A stretch of 64,000 nucleotides of DNA from Aplectana chamaeleonis (taxonomy: Eukaryota > Nematoda > Chromadorea > Rhabditida > Cosmocercidae), in NCBI GenBank assembly GCA_029168955.1, contig JAPDOI010001491.1, positions 109,930 through 173,929 of the forward strand, written 5' to 3'. Below the pieces are notes generated by a model. That model worked only from the letters and a program-made list of their open reading frames with translations, ran no database searches and had not been told where the DNA came from. A program made the translations under genes and the position numbers. Shown here piece by piece: positions 11,091-23,552 of this stretch (position 1 is the stretch's first letter; every line of letters begins with the position of its first letter).

Positions 11091-11403
11091 TGGTAGCCTC
11101 ACCAATGGGCCGTTCATTTCATTTCTGTCTTGAGTGGTGCGTGCCCCCCCCCGTCTAGAAGAGTGCCTAGAACCTGTACCATTGGGTCATTTTGAAACTC
11201 ATTTCTTCATTTTTCGACTTTTAAATTCAAAAAGTATATGCCTTGCATCTATTTGTAGGAAGCCGCGTTGCAACAATTATCTTGCAGTCTTAGCAGCGGA
11301 GCGGTTGTTTCTTCATTTCTACCCCTATGTTTTCGAAAAAAAAACAACTTGACTTCTGGAGCTCGACGATATTGGAGAAGGGAAACCCTTGTAAAAGTTG
11401 TGA

Positions 11404-12216
11404 AATTTCTGAAAGTTGGGCTCCGCAGAAAAGGTCAAGGATTTGGCATTGCTCCTAAATGTTGTGAAATTGTTTTATTGGATTTGGCTCTCAACTTGAT
11501 TTTTCAAATGTAGTGAAATTGTCGAATTGATTTGGCTGTGATGATACTATATGCAGATAACATAATCATTAAATGTAGTGAAATTGTTGCAAACGGATTT
11601 GACAGGAGCTCTATCAATTATCACAGTCAAATCACGCGTCAGAAGGTCCTCTGGCGAGCGAATGAAGACAAAAAGAAAAAAATAATAATCCTCAGTCAAC
11701 AATGCTGAACGAAACGTGGCCTTATGGGCTAGAATTACGGTTTCCGAATGCTATTCTGCCCTTTCAGTGTAGCTCCCACTAACAATAAGGTACCAGACCT
11801 TCCCTCACCGATGAGATAAAAATCATGAAAACGAAATCTAACGCAATTTACTCGCTACTGACTCTATGTCTTCGTGTCCTCAACGCTTTCACGGTTCGCA
11901 TTGTATTTAAACCTTTTTTGGTGCTAGAGTTATTCTTGTTCCCATTTGATTCAATATGCGCTCCAAGAAAAACTCTTTCTGACGCGTGATTTGACTGTGA
12001 TAATTGATAGAGCTCCTGCCAAATCCGTTTGCAACAATTTCACTACATTTAATGATTATGTTATCTGCATATAGTATCATCACAGCCAAATCAATTCGAC
12101 AATTTCACTACATTTGAAAAATCAAGTTGAGAGCCAAATCCAATAAAACAATTTCACAACATTTAGGAGCAATGCCAAATCCTTGACCTTTTCTGCGGAG
12201 CCCAACTTTCAGAAAT
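11404..12216. repeat. Fold-back element, 813 bp
   Basis: Arms 11,404-11,645 and 11,976-12,216 are inverted copies; ATTTCTGAAAGTTGGGCTCC pairs with GGAGCCCAACTTTCAGAAAT. The spacer is about 330 bp. Within each arm the motif TGTAGTGAAATTGT or a close variant recurs three times. No gene is visible. It abuts a truncated R1 copy at its right edge. Confidence 0.85.
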
Positions 12217-12239
12217 CCAATTAAAATTACTTATTTTCA

Positions 12240-12445
12240 AATCACAGAAAAAGGTTCGCAATTTTTTGAATTCGTCTAAATATACACCGCTGAATCAGTG
12301 GGAACGTATATTCAATTCAGATTCTTTCATATTTCAGTCTTGTATGGGCCTTCCCGTCGATATTGTGATGGTCAGCGGTGGATGAGAAGGCCAGCCTGAC
12401 TTGTTAATTCGGCAGGCATGTGAGAGGTGACGGGTCACACACACA
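12240..12445 (-). repeat. Dispersed repeat R1, truncated copy d
   Basis: Contains TCAGTGGGAACGTATATT, the CCCGTCGATATTGTGATGGT step and GCATGTGAGAGGTGACGGGT, then stops at the CACACAC tract. Confidence 0.8.
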
Positions 12446-14600
12446 CTCAGAACTTTTGAAACACCATGCTAACAGCATAAAATACCCTCTACATGTTTCC
12501 GACGTGTTATATCGGCTTGCACAGCTCACCACCATGCTTCGACCGCTGCTTCCTCACAAAGTCGATGAGCGATGCAATACTGTGGCGAGCGAACATGCTT
12601 CGGTCAAGCTTCGAACATATTACAGGAGGGTCCAGCTAGCGTTTCGAAAATGAGCGTCTGCTCCCTGTTATCGATTTTGCGCGTAGCTCCCGGCGGTTTT
12701 CTCTCACATGTTCGTGGTGTGTTCGTTTTTCTTGATCCTACTATTCATTCACTTTTGTTCCGTTATCTTGCGTTACTGTTTTGAAAAATTGTCACAGGAA
12801 CACTGTATCCTGTGATACACAGTAATCTGTGAAGTCATTTGGTCGCGGTTAATTTCTGCTAAATATTTTGGCGGCATGAAATAATTTTTTGCCTCTTTTT
12901 ATGCTCTGTTCACTTTTCGAATGATTAATTTGACAAACCATCCCTTTCCAAAAATTAAGAATAGTGAAGGGTAAGAATGCGGCTTTAAAAACTGACATTT
13001 CGCTCCCTAGCTTCTAATTATGGAATCCCTGTTGTTACAATCTGGACACTAAAAATGTATAGCCTCTCTCGCTCAAAGGACTCGGGGCGGAGCAAACATC
13101 GGAGGAGTCGGTCATGGCGGGAGATAACAGTAGCATGGAGATCTCGACATTATAAACCCGATAGGCCTCACTTCGACCGGCTCAAAATGAGGAAGAGAGG
13201 CTATGTTTCGAGCGAGCGGATTGAAAAATAAAAGACTAACAGGATCGAGCAATTTTTTTGCAAAAGCGGCGCTTTTTGCGCTCCAATGAGCCTCTTCGCC
13301 AAAACTTGCTACAAACAGTCATTATTCAGTATTGAAGATATTTCAAAATCCCTTTCTACGAGTTCCCTACACTCATGTTACAAAACGGTAGATTCAACTC
13401 TAGAAACTCATCAAAAATTTCACATTTCCACCTGAAAATGCCTCATTATGAATTGAGCAGTTCACCTGCGCGGCCACCTCAAACGTGATAATCGTATGCA
13501 AAATTCACATTTTCGTTGCAGCAAGTCTTCCAAAAGTTGTCTGAATAACAATTCGTTTGGCTCTGGTAATTGCTTTCGAATGATTTTACGTTAGATTTAA
13601 AATCATCAAGACAGTTTTACAACGTTTGAAAAAACCAAGACAAAAATGAGGCTCGATAATATTCGTCTAAAGACCGGTACGAAATGAATATTTTCGAAAC
13701 TTTTGACAGTAATTTTGAGTATTCGAAAACTTCTTGTTATAAAAATAATTAAGCATAAGTAATTTTTAAAATAATTCAAAATTTACACATTATATTCTCG
13801 ATAAAAATTCAACTTATCACTCACTAGTTTTTGTCCTCAGAATGTTTTCGTAAATATTGATTTGGTGTAAACGAAAACGGTTTAATCAGACTACTTTGTG
13901 GAGAGCCCAAAATTTTTTCAAGGGAATATTCAAAAATAATCATCCGAAAAGCAAAAGTACATGAAAAGGCGATAATGATTTCGAGTCAGAGCTATGGAGA
14001 AACTCCAAAACTTGGAGTGACTAACAAGTTTCGATTACTGTCGTATGAAAATGGATATTATTAACACATCTTGGAAATGTGAAAAAGTTATTTCAACTGA
14101 ATAGTTTCACATTGGTTCCGTGAATTTTTTTCGCTGATTTCCAGGTCTTTTTCAGACTTATGTTTGATTTTCTGACAAATTGCAAGATTTAGGGGTAATT
14201 TTTTGAAAAAATCTTCCATTCACGTAAATTTCAAGTTTTGGGGTAGTTCTGGGAGACTCTTCGAGAGGGATGCTGGGAGATTGAATTTTGTAAATAACCA
14301 GCTATTAGCGCTTCTTGCATGAATGGTTAAAAAAATAAGAATTAAAACAAGCGAAATTAAAGACGATCAGATCATAAAGAGGGTGATGGACAATTTAGAA
14401 AGCATATGGCCCTAGAACGCTGAAGGCCTTTTGGGTTTATGGCGATGAGGTGTTAGATAATTATCACCCAACACTGATACCTAGACTGCCCTTCCCACTT
14501 CACTTCCCCTATGGCATCCCCTCTGGAACAGCAGAGGTGAGGACTCGAATAGATGCAGGCCGAGACCAATTTCGGTTGATTCATTGAAGCAAACAATGCT
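12446..14600. other. No gene recognised
   Basis: AT-rich sequence with only short frames. A 77-codon plus frame (12,420-12,653) begins in R1 and has no family that I recognise. I saw no tandem or inverted repeat long enough to report. Confidence 0.35.
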
Positions 14601-14639
14601 AATCATGAAAATTTTCTGTTTTGTATTCGTGATGGAAAC

Positions 14640-15130
14640 ACGCTAGTTTGAAAAATTCTTTTTCTTGCCAAAAAAAACTACCAGAATGCTGAAATTATTC
14701 GAAGAGGGATATTTTTGAGCATGATGGACGTCATTTTGTGTTCAAGAAAAGATTTCAAAATTTTTGAGCTCTGAAAAATTTCAAAACATCAAAAGTTTTC
14801 GAGCATATTGAACGCTAGATTTGTTCAGTAAAAAAAACACCAGAATGCTTAAAATATTCGAACAGGGATATTTTTGAACACGATGGACGTCATTTTGTAT
14901 TTTAAAAAAATATTTAAAGTCCAAAACTTCAAAACAGGAAGAATTTTGTGCATTGTGAACGTTAGTTTCGTTTTTTGAGCATATTGGACGCTAGTTTTAT
15001 TTAGAGAAACTACCTGAGCCCTGAAAACTATTAACTTAGGAAGAAATTCGAGCACAGTTAATGTTAATTTTTTCGCTAACGTATTCAAAACAAGAGGAAT
15101 TTCGCGCAAAGTAGACGTGAGTTCAAAAAA
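14640..15130. repeat. Degenerate tandem repeat, about 150-175 bp period
   Basis: Recurring blocks are CCAGAATGCTGAAATTATTC / CCAGAATGCTTAAAATATTC (about 14,682 and 14,840), GATGGACGTCATTTTGT (about 14,723 and 14,882) and GAGCATATTGRACGCTAG (about 14,800 and 14,977). There are three or four diverged copies with irregular spacing, which looks like an old satellite remnant. Confidence 0.55.
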
Positions 15131-17604
15131 AAAACTACGCAAAGTATAAATAAGATGAAATCAGGAAAGATGCGGGGAATCATAAATATTTGCAAAATTC
15201 TAGCTACTTGCGAAATAATTCCACGCTCCGTCTAGCGGGAATTAAATCACAAATTAACTAGAACAGCAAAAAATTGGCAACTTTCGAGGACAGGAGGAAA
15301 CGTGGTAGAATATAGAAAAAATATTTTAGATTTATAGAAGAGGACCCAGAGAATAATTGAATACTAGCATCATAGAATAATATTAGATTTACAGAACTTG
15401 AATCACAGAATTACAGCGATCGGCCGTCGAAGCTTCAGTCGAGATTCGATTGCCCAGGACAGCACACGCTAATGAGCTCCAATGGGATACCGAATAAGGG
15501 GAAGTCGTCCGTGACCCGAGCCGTCCCCCCCCGCGACGCGACAAGGTCACGCCGCGGACGCGACAAGGTCAAGCCGCGATTGGGGGAACAGCTGGTCTCC
15601 CAATGTGAATGAATCAGCTCGGTTAAAGACTGATGAACTGAATATGCCAAAAACTTTGACAAATCCCTTTCTTTCTTTGATAAGCGATTTAATGACTTCC
15701 AACTTTACTCGCATTTTCTTTTCAAAGGCTGAGCGCTGATGGTTTTCCAAAAATTGAACGAAATGGCGATTCCATTTTCTTCACGAATAACGATGCTCAC
15801 AAAAGTCAAAGCCGACAGTTCTCAAAAATTACTTTGCAATAAATTCAATAATTTTAAACCATCCTGAAAATGTACACGACAGTAATTTCGAAGGAAGAGA
15901 AAATTTTCGTTGAATCATTGTTTTTTTCGTAGGGAAGAAATCACCTTTTATACAGAGATCACTAAATGATAATTCTCTGGATTTGAAATTCCGTTTGCCC
16001 TAGACATTCCTCCAATCAGGACGAATTTCAGCGATTTAGGAATATTTTGAGGAAATCTTCATACTTGGAATATGTGGATGCCATTTTTCCCCAAAAAAGC
16101 CATTCTTCGCCTTTAAAATAGAGAAAAACATATTATCACGCCTAATTTACATCTATTCAGTCATAAAATAGATTCCCATTCAATTAATAGAGAACTTCTT
16201 TCTTGAGAAATGTTTTTGTGACACTCACTTTCACTACCGACCGAGGCCTGTGTTGAACGGCCCTCTCAAACTAGTGCCACATACGAGGCGATCTTTGATC
16301 GGCTCACAGAAGTTCAGGGCCTTGTAGAGCCATTTGGGGCTCGTTTTCAAAATGGTTTCTGCCGTGAGCCCAGCAGCTCTCGATTTTTAATAAAAACTCA
16401 AATACGGTTTCCATTGTGGGCACTGCCTTTCACCCTAGCTTTCAGTATATGTTTGATCCCATAAAGGATTATTCGATATGCTCTGAACACTGGTTAGTTA
16501 TAGGCTTTTCAAATTTTTCTATTTTTTCTCCATTTTTCGTTTATTCCTCTCAGGTTTTCGAGTTTTTCTTTTGTCTAACTCTGTGTAATTGGGTTTTCTA
16601 TTTCCAAACAAATATGTTCTGCACGTCTGGAGGGCACGAACACTGTCGATGGAGTTATTCCTATTTCGCGCCCAGTATTTGCGCAGGGGCTTACTTATCA
16701 AAGGATATGGATGGCATGTAGTGATCTTTCTGGGGTTCGGTCCCACAGTGATGTAGAGAAGAAAATTTTATTGGAGAAAAAGCTCATAGAAAATCCGTTG
16801 GCTCTATCTTTTAGACTGGGGGGAGCGCCCTCAAAATTTTTTGTATAAAATTGAAGAAAACCTTCCAATCGGATGCTTGAACTCGCTTTCAATCAGTGTT
16901 CTCTTATCAATTCTATAGAAATATATTGTTTGTAGCGTTAACGATCCATCATTCATTTCATTTATGTCTGAAATTCTGGGTGCCCTCCTCCGCCCTCTCC
17001 CCTTCCCGTGTAGGATAGTTCCAATCCGTTGAAATTGAGAATCATTTGGAGCACGTCTTTGCAAAGTAAAGAAACTGAAGTAACAACTCTTTCTATATAA
17101 TAACTACCAGGGCGGGGAAAACGGGCTCACCAAAGGTATTGTGTTGATACAAAAAAATGTGATCTCAAGTTATTTGGAAAACGTGTTGTATTCGAACGGA
17201 TATCTAAGAAAAGCAATACAATTTTGAAGAGAAAAAAGTCAGCGCCAGACATTTCACAGCCTTGATAATGACATAACAGCCGACGCTGCAGTCAGTTGCT
17301 ATCAACTTCTGATCTACTGCGGTCTATTCTTCAGTAGATCCCCTAGTCTTTTCCTAACATCTGACCTCAAACTTCGTGACAAGGAATACAAAGCGTGGCC
17401 GCAGAGATCAGACACCGAAATGCCGCAGTATTACGAGGCTTCCTCCAGCGCGGTTAGCACGCATGCTCAACAACTTCCCTTCATCATTCTGCACAGCTTT
17501 CGAACATGCATGAGAACAGCTTACCACAGCTTAAGCAACATCTTACGGAAGACTTGCGTAACATGTTGGATAAGGTGTTCGTAACCCGATTGCAAAGTTC
17601 TGAG
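15131..17604. other. No gene recognised
   Basis: Only short frames are present. A small direct duplication of CGCGACAAGGTCA(A)GCCGCG lies at about 15,536-15,578. The segment near 16,200-16,430 ends in GTGGGCACTGCCTTT, like one end of a TA-flanked MITE, but I cannot find the other end. The frame at 16,416-16,721 (+, 101 codons) is rich in F, S and Y and unrecognised. Confidence 0.35.
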
Positions 17605-17720
17605 CAGGGCCAGCTCTGGCATGGTTCCAAACCTGATTAGAAACACTCGTAAAACCCCTGGAACTTCTGAAATCTCGAAACTTCTGCAGCTTTAGATGTT
17701 CGATAAGTGACTTTAATTTA
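17605..17720 (-). repeat. Dispersed repeat R1, fragment e1
   Basis: Carries GGGCCAGCTCTGGCATGG through CTTCTGCAGCTTTAGATGT, the 3-prime half of R1 in this orientation. It is separated by about 160 bp of AT-rich sequence from fragment e2. Confidence 0.75.
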
Positions 17721-17879
17721 AAAAAATACCCAGAAAAGCAGTATTTCATAAATGAAAAACATTAATAGTGTAATGATTGAAATGGAAAAAAATGTAAATT
17801 TAAAGGGAAAAGGAAAATATTCGAAAAATTTAATGTGGAATGATTTTTTGATAAAAAAATGAAAACTGCAGTGTAAATC

Positions 17880-18023
17880 AGTTTTTCTTTCCAGAAAAAA
17901 AGGCTAGCAATTTTCTAAACTCGTCTATATTTTCAACCGCTGGATCAGTGGGAACGTATATTAAATTCAGATTCTTTCATATTTCAGTCTTGTGTGGTTA
18001 TTCCCGTCGATATTGTGCTGGTC
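17880..18023 (-). repeat. Dispersed repeat R1, fragment e2, interrupted by the Mutator-like element
   Basis: Begins with the CAGAAAAAAAGG stretch and runs through TCAGTGGGAACGTATATT to TATTGTGCTGGTC, where it is cut by the 3.3-kb insertion. The rest of the same R1 copy resumes at 21,324. Confidence 0.85.
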
Positions 18024-21000
18024 GGGGGGTAGACAACAGGCACTCTGCTGTGGGCGGAGCCAGAGGGGCGGACCCGACTCCGCCCCTCGGCGCGGACGAG
18101 ATTGCCTCCAGAGTGCCTCTTTCACGAGTGCTTCGATTTGATTACATACTCACTGTATTTCTGCGCTATTCGTCTGTATTCCACTGAATCGTGAGCTACT
18201 ATGCTGCTGATAAACAATTCTATTCAACCCCAATGACAACCCTTTCGATAAACGCTGATCCCAAATGCATTGGTTTGCTAACTCATGAGAGTTTTCATGT
18301 TTCCATGTCAACATGAAAGCTTTCTTGACCAGCAATACGATGATATTAATGCGTTAACCCGATTTCTACTACGAACTACTGGATTTGAATATGGGTCTGG
18401 CTTCCAATTATTATTTTTTAAGTGTTCATATTTTGAAAAAATGTGTTTATGAAGCCTTGGGTAACTCATGCAAGGTGGTCGAGCTCAAATTTTGTAAAAT
18501 GTAAATGCAATCTATTCTTCATTGTGGAGCAATTTCATTAGCAAAATTTCAAAGTTGGGTACAACCTTAATTTCAAGGAGTGAAAAAAATTGAGAAGTTG
18601 CCAAAGCCACTGACACATTTTTTTTTCTTAAACTCATAATTGTCGGGTGAGTTCGATAAATTCTTTTTTTAAGCTCGCTTTTGTAGCTTATAAAGTGGAA
18701 AGCCGAAGCTGGACAAAAATTCGTAATTTTTTCCACTTCCCCTTGGCACAATTTTTTAATTTTGTAGCACTACCTCGCACCCCTCGTATATAGAGTAATT
18801 TATTGCACAGTTTTTTTAGAAATATTAGCGAGTACTTGCTGAAGCGGAACCAAAATTTTCTCGTCATAGGATTATTCCCCGAATTGTTTTAGGGAAAAAG
18901 CAAATTCTTAACTAATTTTTCTGAAGAACCAGAGATTTATGTGAAAAATTTATTAAGGTTTCGAACGAAGTTAGAAAACAGTGATGAAATTTCAACTTTA
19001 CTGTTCAATAAAATTGTCAAATCATCAGATAGAATTTTTTTAACGTTAAATAGCATGTTTTCTACACCAGAAAATGCAAAAAATGCTTTAGAAACAAACA
19101 CCACTTCCGCAATGAGAATCTCGAATTTTTGTGAGGTCGCTGGTCTTTTTCATGTTTTTTTATTCATTGATGTCTATTTCAATTTTAGTTTTTAAACAAT
19201 TGAATTTTCCTTCATCAACAAAAAATCTCGTTACCTTCTATGACTGATTTCTGTCATTCGATGAAAGAGAAATAAAAGTCTTTCTTCTTAAACATGGTCT
19301 GAGCCTATGGATTCAAACTAATAAATCCTCGTTGACATCAGCCGATACCTATCCCTCACTCCACCGACCCTGCCGTCCGCATGGCCATTAACAAATGCCA
19401 TTGGGGCATGTTTACGATCCTGGGTCGCTTGTCTTCGGATCTGTTATGTCCACTGGCTATGCAGGATCATGAGCGGTCTAATGGAGGCGATATCGACCCA
19501 TATGTGCCAAAATTATTAAATTGAATGGTGAAGGCTGGGAATATATACGGATTTAAAATAGGCATAACTGAAAACAGTGTAAATAGGAATAAAACTGGTA
19601 ATTAATATCAAAACTTTCTCCTTCTCCTCCTTTTTCAAGCGTTCGTCTCGTTGCAGAACAAATTTTTTATAGTGAAAATAAATGTATAATACAAATTTTA
19701 AAAAATTAAATAAGGTAGAAACAAACTTCAAGAAATAAGAGATATTAACAGAATCGAGAAAATACAAAGCAACTTCACAAGAAAGCTTTTTGTCAGATCT
19801 GAAGGCTATCAATACTCCAGTATCCCACCATCTACCGACAGGAACTCTATTCTGAAATTACCAACGTTGGACCCAAGAAGGAGGGTATACGATGAATATA
19901 CGGTTCACAAAATCATTTATCACATGTTCAGTGTTGATGCTACCGAGTTTTACACGTTTGTTCCTTCGGTCACCCGAAGAGGACAATTGAAAATCTCCTA
20001 CCGTAAACCTAAATCCAGATATAGAGCCCTTAGTTTCACAGCCCGAGCCGGATCACTTTTTATCACTTTGAGCAAAACAGTAGACGCATCGTGTTTTATG
20101 TTTCTTCCTCTCCATCATGTTTTCACACGACTGTCTTGCACATCGTATTGAAATAAATAAATAAATGAAATTAAAAAAATCATTTTATTTTGCCTGAAAA
20201 GCAGATGCGCTTCTCATGGTCGCGAAAATTCAGAAAAAAAATGGGAGTATACGTCAAATTTAGAACGAACTCCTCTTTCTGATTTCATGTGACTGTTCAC
20301 CTACGCTTCTGCTTGAAAAAAATCCGAATTCATAAACCACAGACAGTTTTCATATTTCTATAGCAACTTTATCAGACAGGCTAGGAATTGATCCGATCAA
20401 GCAGAAGTTTCAAAAATAGGTCCGGGTTCTCATTTTAATCACTACCACTCACTAAATTCCTTCATACAAATTATATGTAAAGATCTATAGAAAAGTTACT
20501 GCCTAATAAAGCTAACACAGAAGAAATTTTTAAAAACTCGTCCGATTTTTTTTCTATTGGTAACTAAAAATGCTAACGAGGAATCAGTAAACACTCGAAT
20601 AATTTAGGAAATTCGTTCTAAATATTTCACCAGCATAAGGCATATCTATGATTTTTTCAGTAACAGTTAATTTACTTGGGAATGAAAAGTTGTCAAGAGG
20701 CTTCAAAAATCTTTTCATAGGGGGGGGGGATAATTGGAATAGATGGAGTAAAATGTGAATCAAGGAATGGAGGAAACAAATAACACCTGACTGTTTGAAA
20801 AAATATTTTTCTCCGGGGCCGCGTATTGGAAAGTGAAGTGATTCAAAGCGTAAGCAACATTTGGAGTTACTGCAATACGCGGATAGGGATATAATCATCA
20901 TTCATTAAGCATTTATATCTTATATTTCTTTTTTTGAAAAAAGAGAGAAGGAAATCCGAGAAAAGGACTCACCTTTTTCATAAAATTACCTTTGCGGAGA

Positions 21001-21323
21001 AAAAAGGAAACGTATAGCATCATATTGCTGGTCAAGAAAAGTTTCATGTTAACAATGAAACATGAAAACTCTCATGAGTTAGCAAATCAATGCATTTGGG
21101 ATCAACGTTTATCGGGAGGATTGCTATTGGGGTTGAATACAACTGTCTATATCAGCAGTTCAGTGGAATACAGGTGAATAGTGTAGAAATACAGTGAGGA
21201 CGCAATCAAATCGAAGCACTCGTGAAACAGGCACTCTGGAGGCAATCTCGTCCGCGCCGAGGGGCGGAGTCGAACCGCCCTACTGGGACACGCCCACCCG
21301 AGAGTGCCTCTTCGGGCGCTCCC
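18024..21323. mobile_element. Mutator-like (MULE-type) element, 3,300 bp, with 9-bp TSD
   Basis: GTGCTGGTC occurs at 18,015-18,023 and again at 21,324-21,332. Removing everything from 18,024 to 21,323 plus one copy of this 9-mer restores a continuous R1 repeat, as seen intact at about 7,680. The element has long terminal inverted repeats of about 325 bp (18,024-18,350 and 20,995-21,323). They start GGG and share GGCACTCT, CTCCGCCCCTCGGCGCGGAC and ACTCATGAGAGTTTTCATGT. A 9-bp target duplication with TIRs of hundreds of bases is the known signature of Mutator-like transposons. No transposase frame is visible, so this copy is non-autonomous. It contains the LINE fragment at 19,720-20,175. Confidence 0.85.
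19720..20175 (+). mobile_element. 3-prime end of a non-LTR retrotransposon (LINE), 5-prime truncated
   Basis: One frame reads through 19,723-20,148 with DINRIEKIQSNFTRKLFVRS, a gap, then LKLPTLDPRRRVYDEY and VTRRGQLKISYRKPKSRYR. The pattern IEKIQ-x-NFTRKLF, LPTL-x-x-RR, then RG followed by a basic stretch is what follows the reverse-transcriptase domain in CR1/Jockey-like LINE ORF2 proteins. The frame is followed within about 10 bp by AAATAAATAAATGAAATT, a typical short-repeat LINE tail. Upstream of 19,720 the frame is full of stops, so the reverse-transcriptase domain itself is missing. This is dead on arrival, and it sits inside the Mutator-like element. The exact clade is uncertain. Confidence 0.75.
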
Positions 21324-21600
21324 GTGCTGGTCAGCGGTGACGGAGAAGGCCAGCCTGCGTTGGTAATTCGGCCGGCATGTGAGAGGTGCCGGGTCACTCA
21401 CACACACAGGGCCAGCTCTGGCATGGCTCCAAAGCTGTTTAGAAACACTGGTAAAAACTCAGGAATCTCCGAAATCTTAAAACTTCTGCAGCTTTAGATG
21501 TATTTTTGAATCAATAAGTGAGATTAATAAAATAGTGAAAAAAATATTCAAGAAAACAGTAATTAATAATTGAAGACAATTAAAAATAATTAGTGTAATG
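21324..21600 (-). repeat. Dispersed repeat R1, fragment f (continuation of e2)
   Basis: Resumes with GTGCTGGTCAGCGGTGACGG and continues to ATTAATAATTGAAGAC. Together with e2 it makes one full R1 copy once the 3.3-kb insertion is removed. Confidence 0.85.
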
Positions 21601-21606
21601 AGCGAA

Positions 21607-22060
21607 ATGACCGCGCCACAATCAGGGTGCTTGCATGGAACGAAGTGACCAGTGAGCTGGTTAACACCATACCAGAAACACCAAAGGGGGAAAAACTAAG
21701 GCTGTTGGAACACTTCGGCGACTCTGCTCAAGCTGCTTGCACGGTGCTTTACGGGCGTAAGGCTGATTGCACGGAACCGAAGATGGTTCGCACCCTACCG
21801 CGCCACGATTAGGAAGCTTGCACGGAACGAAGTGACCAGTGAGCTGGTTAACACCATACCCGAATCTGCTGGAACGCTTCGAAGACCCCGAGTAAGGCTG
21901 CTTGCTCGGTGCTCCCTGAGTCGACTACACTGAAAAAGCTTGCTTGCATCATACTAAGACGCGAATAAGGTGTTTGCACAGAACGAAGTGGCTTTTAGCG
22001 TGCTAACAACCTGTTTTAAATGTTCTGAGAACAGCATGCATGATGCCTTCAAACCTTTAT
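21607..22060. repeat. Tandem duplication, period about 190 bp
   Basis: TGACCAGTGAGCTGGTTAAC occurs at about 21,646 and again at about 21,833. The blocks around it (CCGCGCCACAATCAGG / CCGCGCCACGATTAGG, GGAACGAAGTG) are shared. A third, degenerate start (AGACGCGAATAAGGTGTTTGCACAGAACGAAGTGG) follows near 21,957. No gene is apparent. Confidence 0.75.
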
Positions 22061-22169
22061 ATCCTAATTTTGGGATAATTGGGAAAGCGTTATGGAATAC
22101 ATCCGGCGTTTACAGCAAAATGCGAATGAGGGTTTAAAAATGTACAGATAGTGTTTGATACAAACATCG

Positions 22170-22680
22170 ATGTTAACTTCGAGGTTAGTGGTCTCAAAGG
22201 CATCGCACGGTCAGAAAACCGTGTATTATTTTTTCATGTTTTTGTGTAGCTTGGCCTCTCTAGTAAACGAAATTGTCGAAGAGGCCCATGAAAAACCTTC
22301 ATTTGTGAAGAAAAGTCAATTGGAACACAATGTGAATATGAATTTGAATTCCGCGCCAAAATGGTTTTTAACTTTTTTCTGTCTTTGGACGCCTCGTCAC
22401 TATAATTTTCGATGTTTTTCTGCATGTGGAGTTTGTGCCGTAACTGTTTTTTCATGTTGTTCGACGGCCGCATCAACATTCTATGAAAAAGTGCACGATG
22501 ACTGGTGAGAACTGGTGGCGGATCCTCATCTTTAACCCCTTCCAACCTCATAACCCTACGTTTATGACGCGCCGAAGCTCACCGGTGCGGTCTACCGGAC
22601 TCATTCATGAAAATGAGCCTGAAAAATGGAAATTGGTTTCCAGCGCGAACGATGCCTTTGACATCGAAGTTTGGTAAGAT
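22170..22680 (+). repeat. Dispersed repeat R2, copy 2
   Basis: Inverted relative of 10,641-11,090, with the shared translated stretch AHEKPSFVKKSQ and shared DNA around GACTGGTGAGAACTGGTGG and TTTCCAGCGCGAACGAT. Confidence 0.7.
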
Positions 22681-22685
22681 TACTA

Positions 22686-22972
22686 AAGTGCGCCCGAATG
22701 AGAATGGCGGCCTACGCGGCCGGCGTGCTTGGCAGGCGGCCGTCGCATGTGCCGCCCTCGGACGAGTGTTGGATTTCAACGACGGCCGTCCCCTCTCCCC
22801 TCCGTCTGCGGAGCGATTGATCGGCGCAGTGCTTGCTGCCAGCCGGTGCCAGCCCCGTTCGTAGTCGATGGCGGTGGGGACTTTTCGCATGCTCGTCCGA
22901 GAGCGGCGAACGCGACGGCCGCCTGCCAAGCACGCCGGCCGCATGGGCCGCCATTCTCATTCGGACGCACTT
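22686..22972. mobile_element. GC-rich TA-flanked fold-back MITE, 287 bp
   Basis: Arms of about 90 bp (22,686-22,775 and 22,883-22,972) begin AAGTGCGCCCGAATGAGAAT and mirror as ATTCTCATTCGGACGCACTT. Both sides are flanked by TA (22,684-22,685 and 22,973-22,974). The interior is rich in GGCCGGCGTG-type sequence, far more GC-rich than its surroundings. All ORFs across it are short and overlap on both strands. Confidence 0.85.
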
Positions 22973-22974
22973 TA

Positions 22975-23199
22975 CCACTTCTTTGACATAACATAGGCTG
23001 CAATCATGCTTTCCAAAATGATTTTTACCACGATTAGGAATCCTTTATTCTCTTTTTTCGAAGCCAAATTTACATTGTTTCTTCGCGGGCGTGTGAGGAG
23101 CGAGAGAAGAGACAGCGAAAATGTGTGGGGGATAAGGAGACGCAGCATGCGCGCGCAGACGCGCACGATCGACGGAAATGAAACTCCTTACGAAATACA
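22975..23199. other. No gene recognised
   Basis: Spacer between fold-back elements, with no feature that I can support. Confidence 0.4.
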
Positions 23200-23365
23200 T
23201 ATAGTTAGGTCCGTGGCCTGTGTCTTCGAGAAAAAACGTTTAAATTCAAACCGCGGCTGGCGCGGCGGTTTAATTCTCAGAGATTGAGATTTAAACCGCC
23301 ACGCCAGCCGCGATTTGAATTTACGCGTTTTTTCTTGAGAAAACAGGCCGCGGATCTGACCATAT
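23200..23365. repeat. Fold-back repeat, about 165 bp
   Basis: TTAAATTCAAACCGCGGCTG and CAGCCGCGATTTGAATTTA are inverted, and the flanks GGCCTGTGTCTTCGAGAAAA and TTTTCTTGAGAAAACAGGCC continue the stem. The loop is near 23,277. Confidence 0.8.
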
Positions 23366-23552
23366 GTAACATTTGCCAAAAAACTTTTCAGTGAAAATTT
23401 TCGGTAAGAAGTTTACCCGTAACTTTCTACAGCAATCCTCTCGTTGTGATCTCAATTTGCATAGTTATGGCTGCCCATAGTGCGTGTTTCTCTTTTTAAA
23501 CACATGAACATCTATTGAGCATTAGGTTTGGTTTATAGCTGAAGATGGTTTA

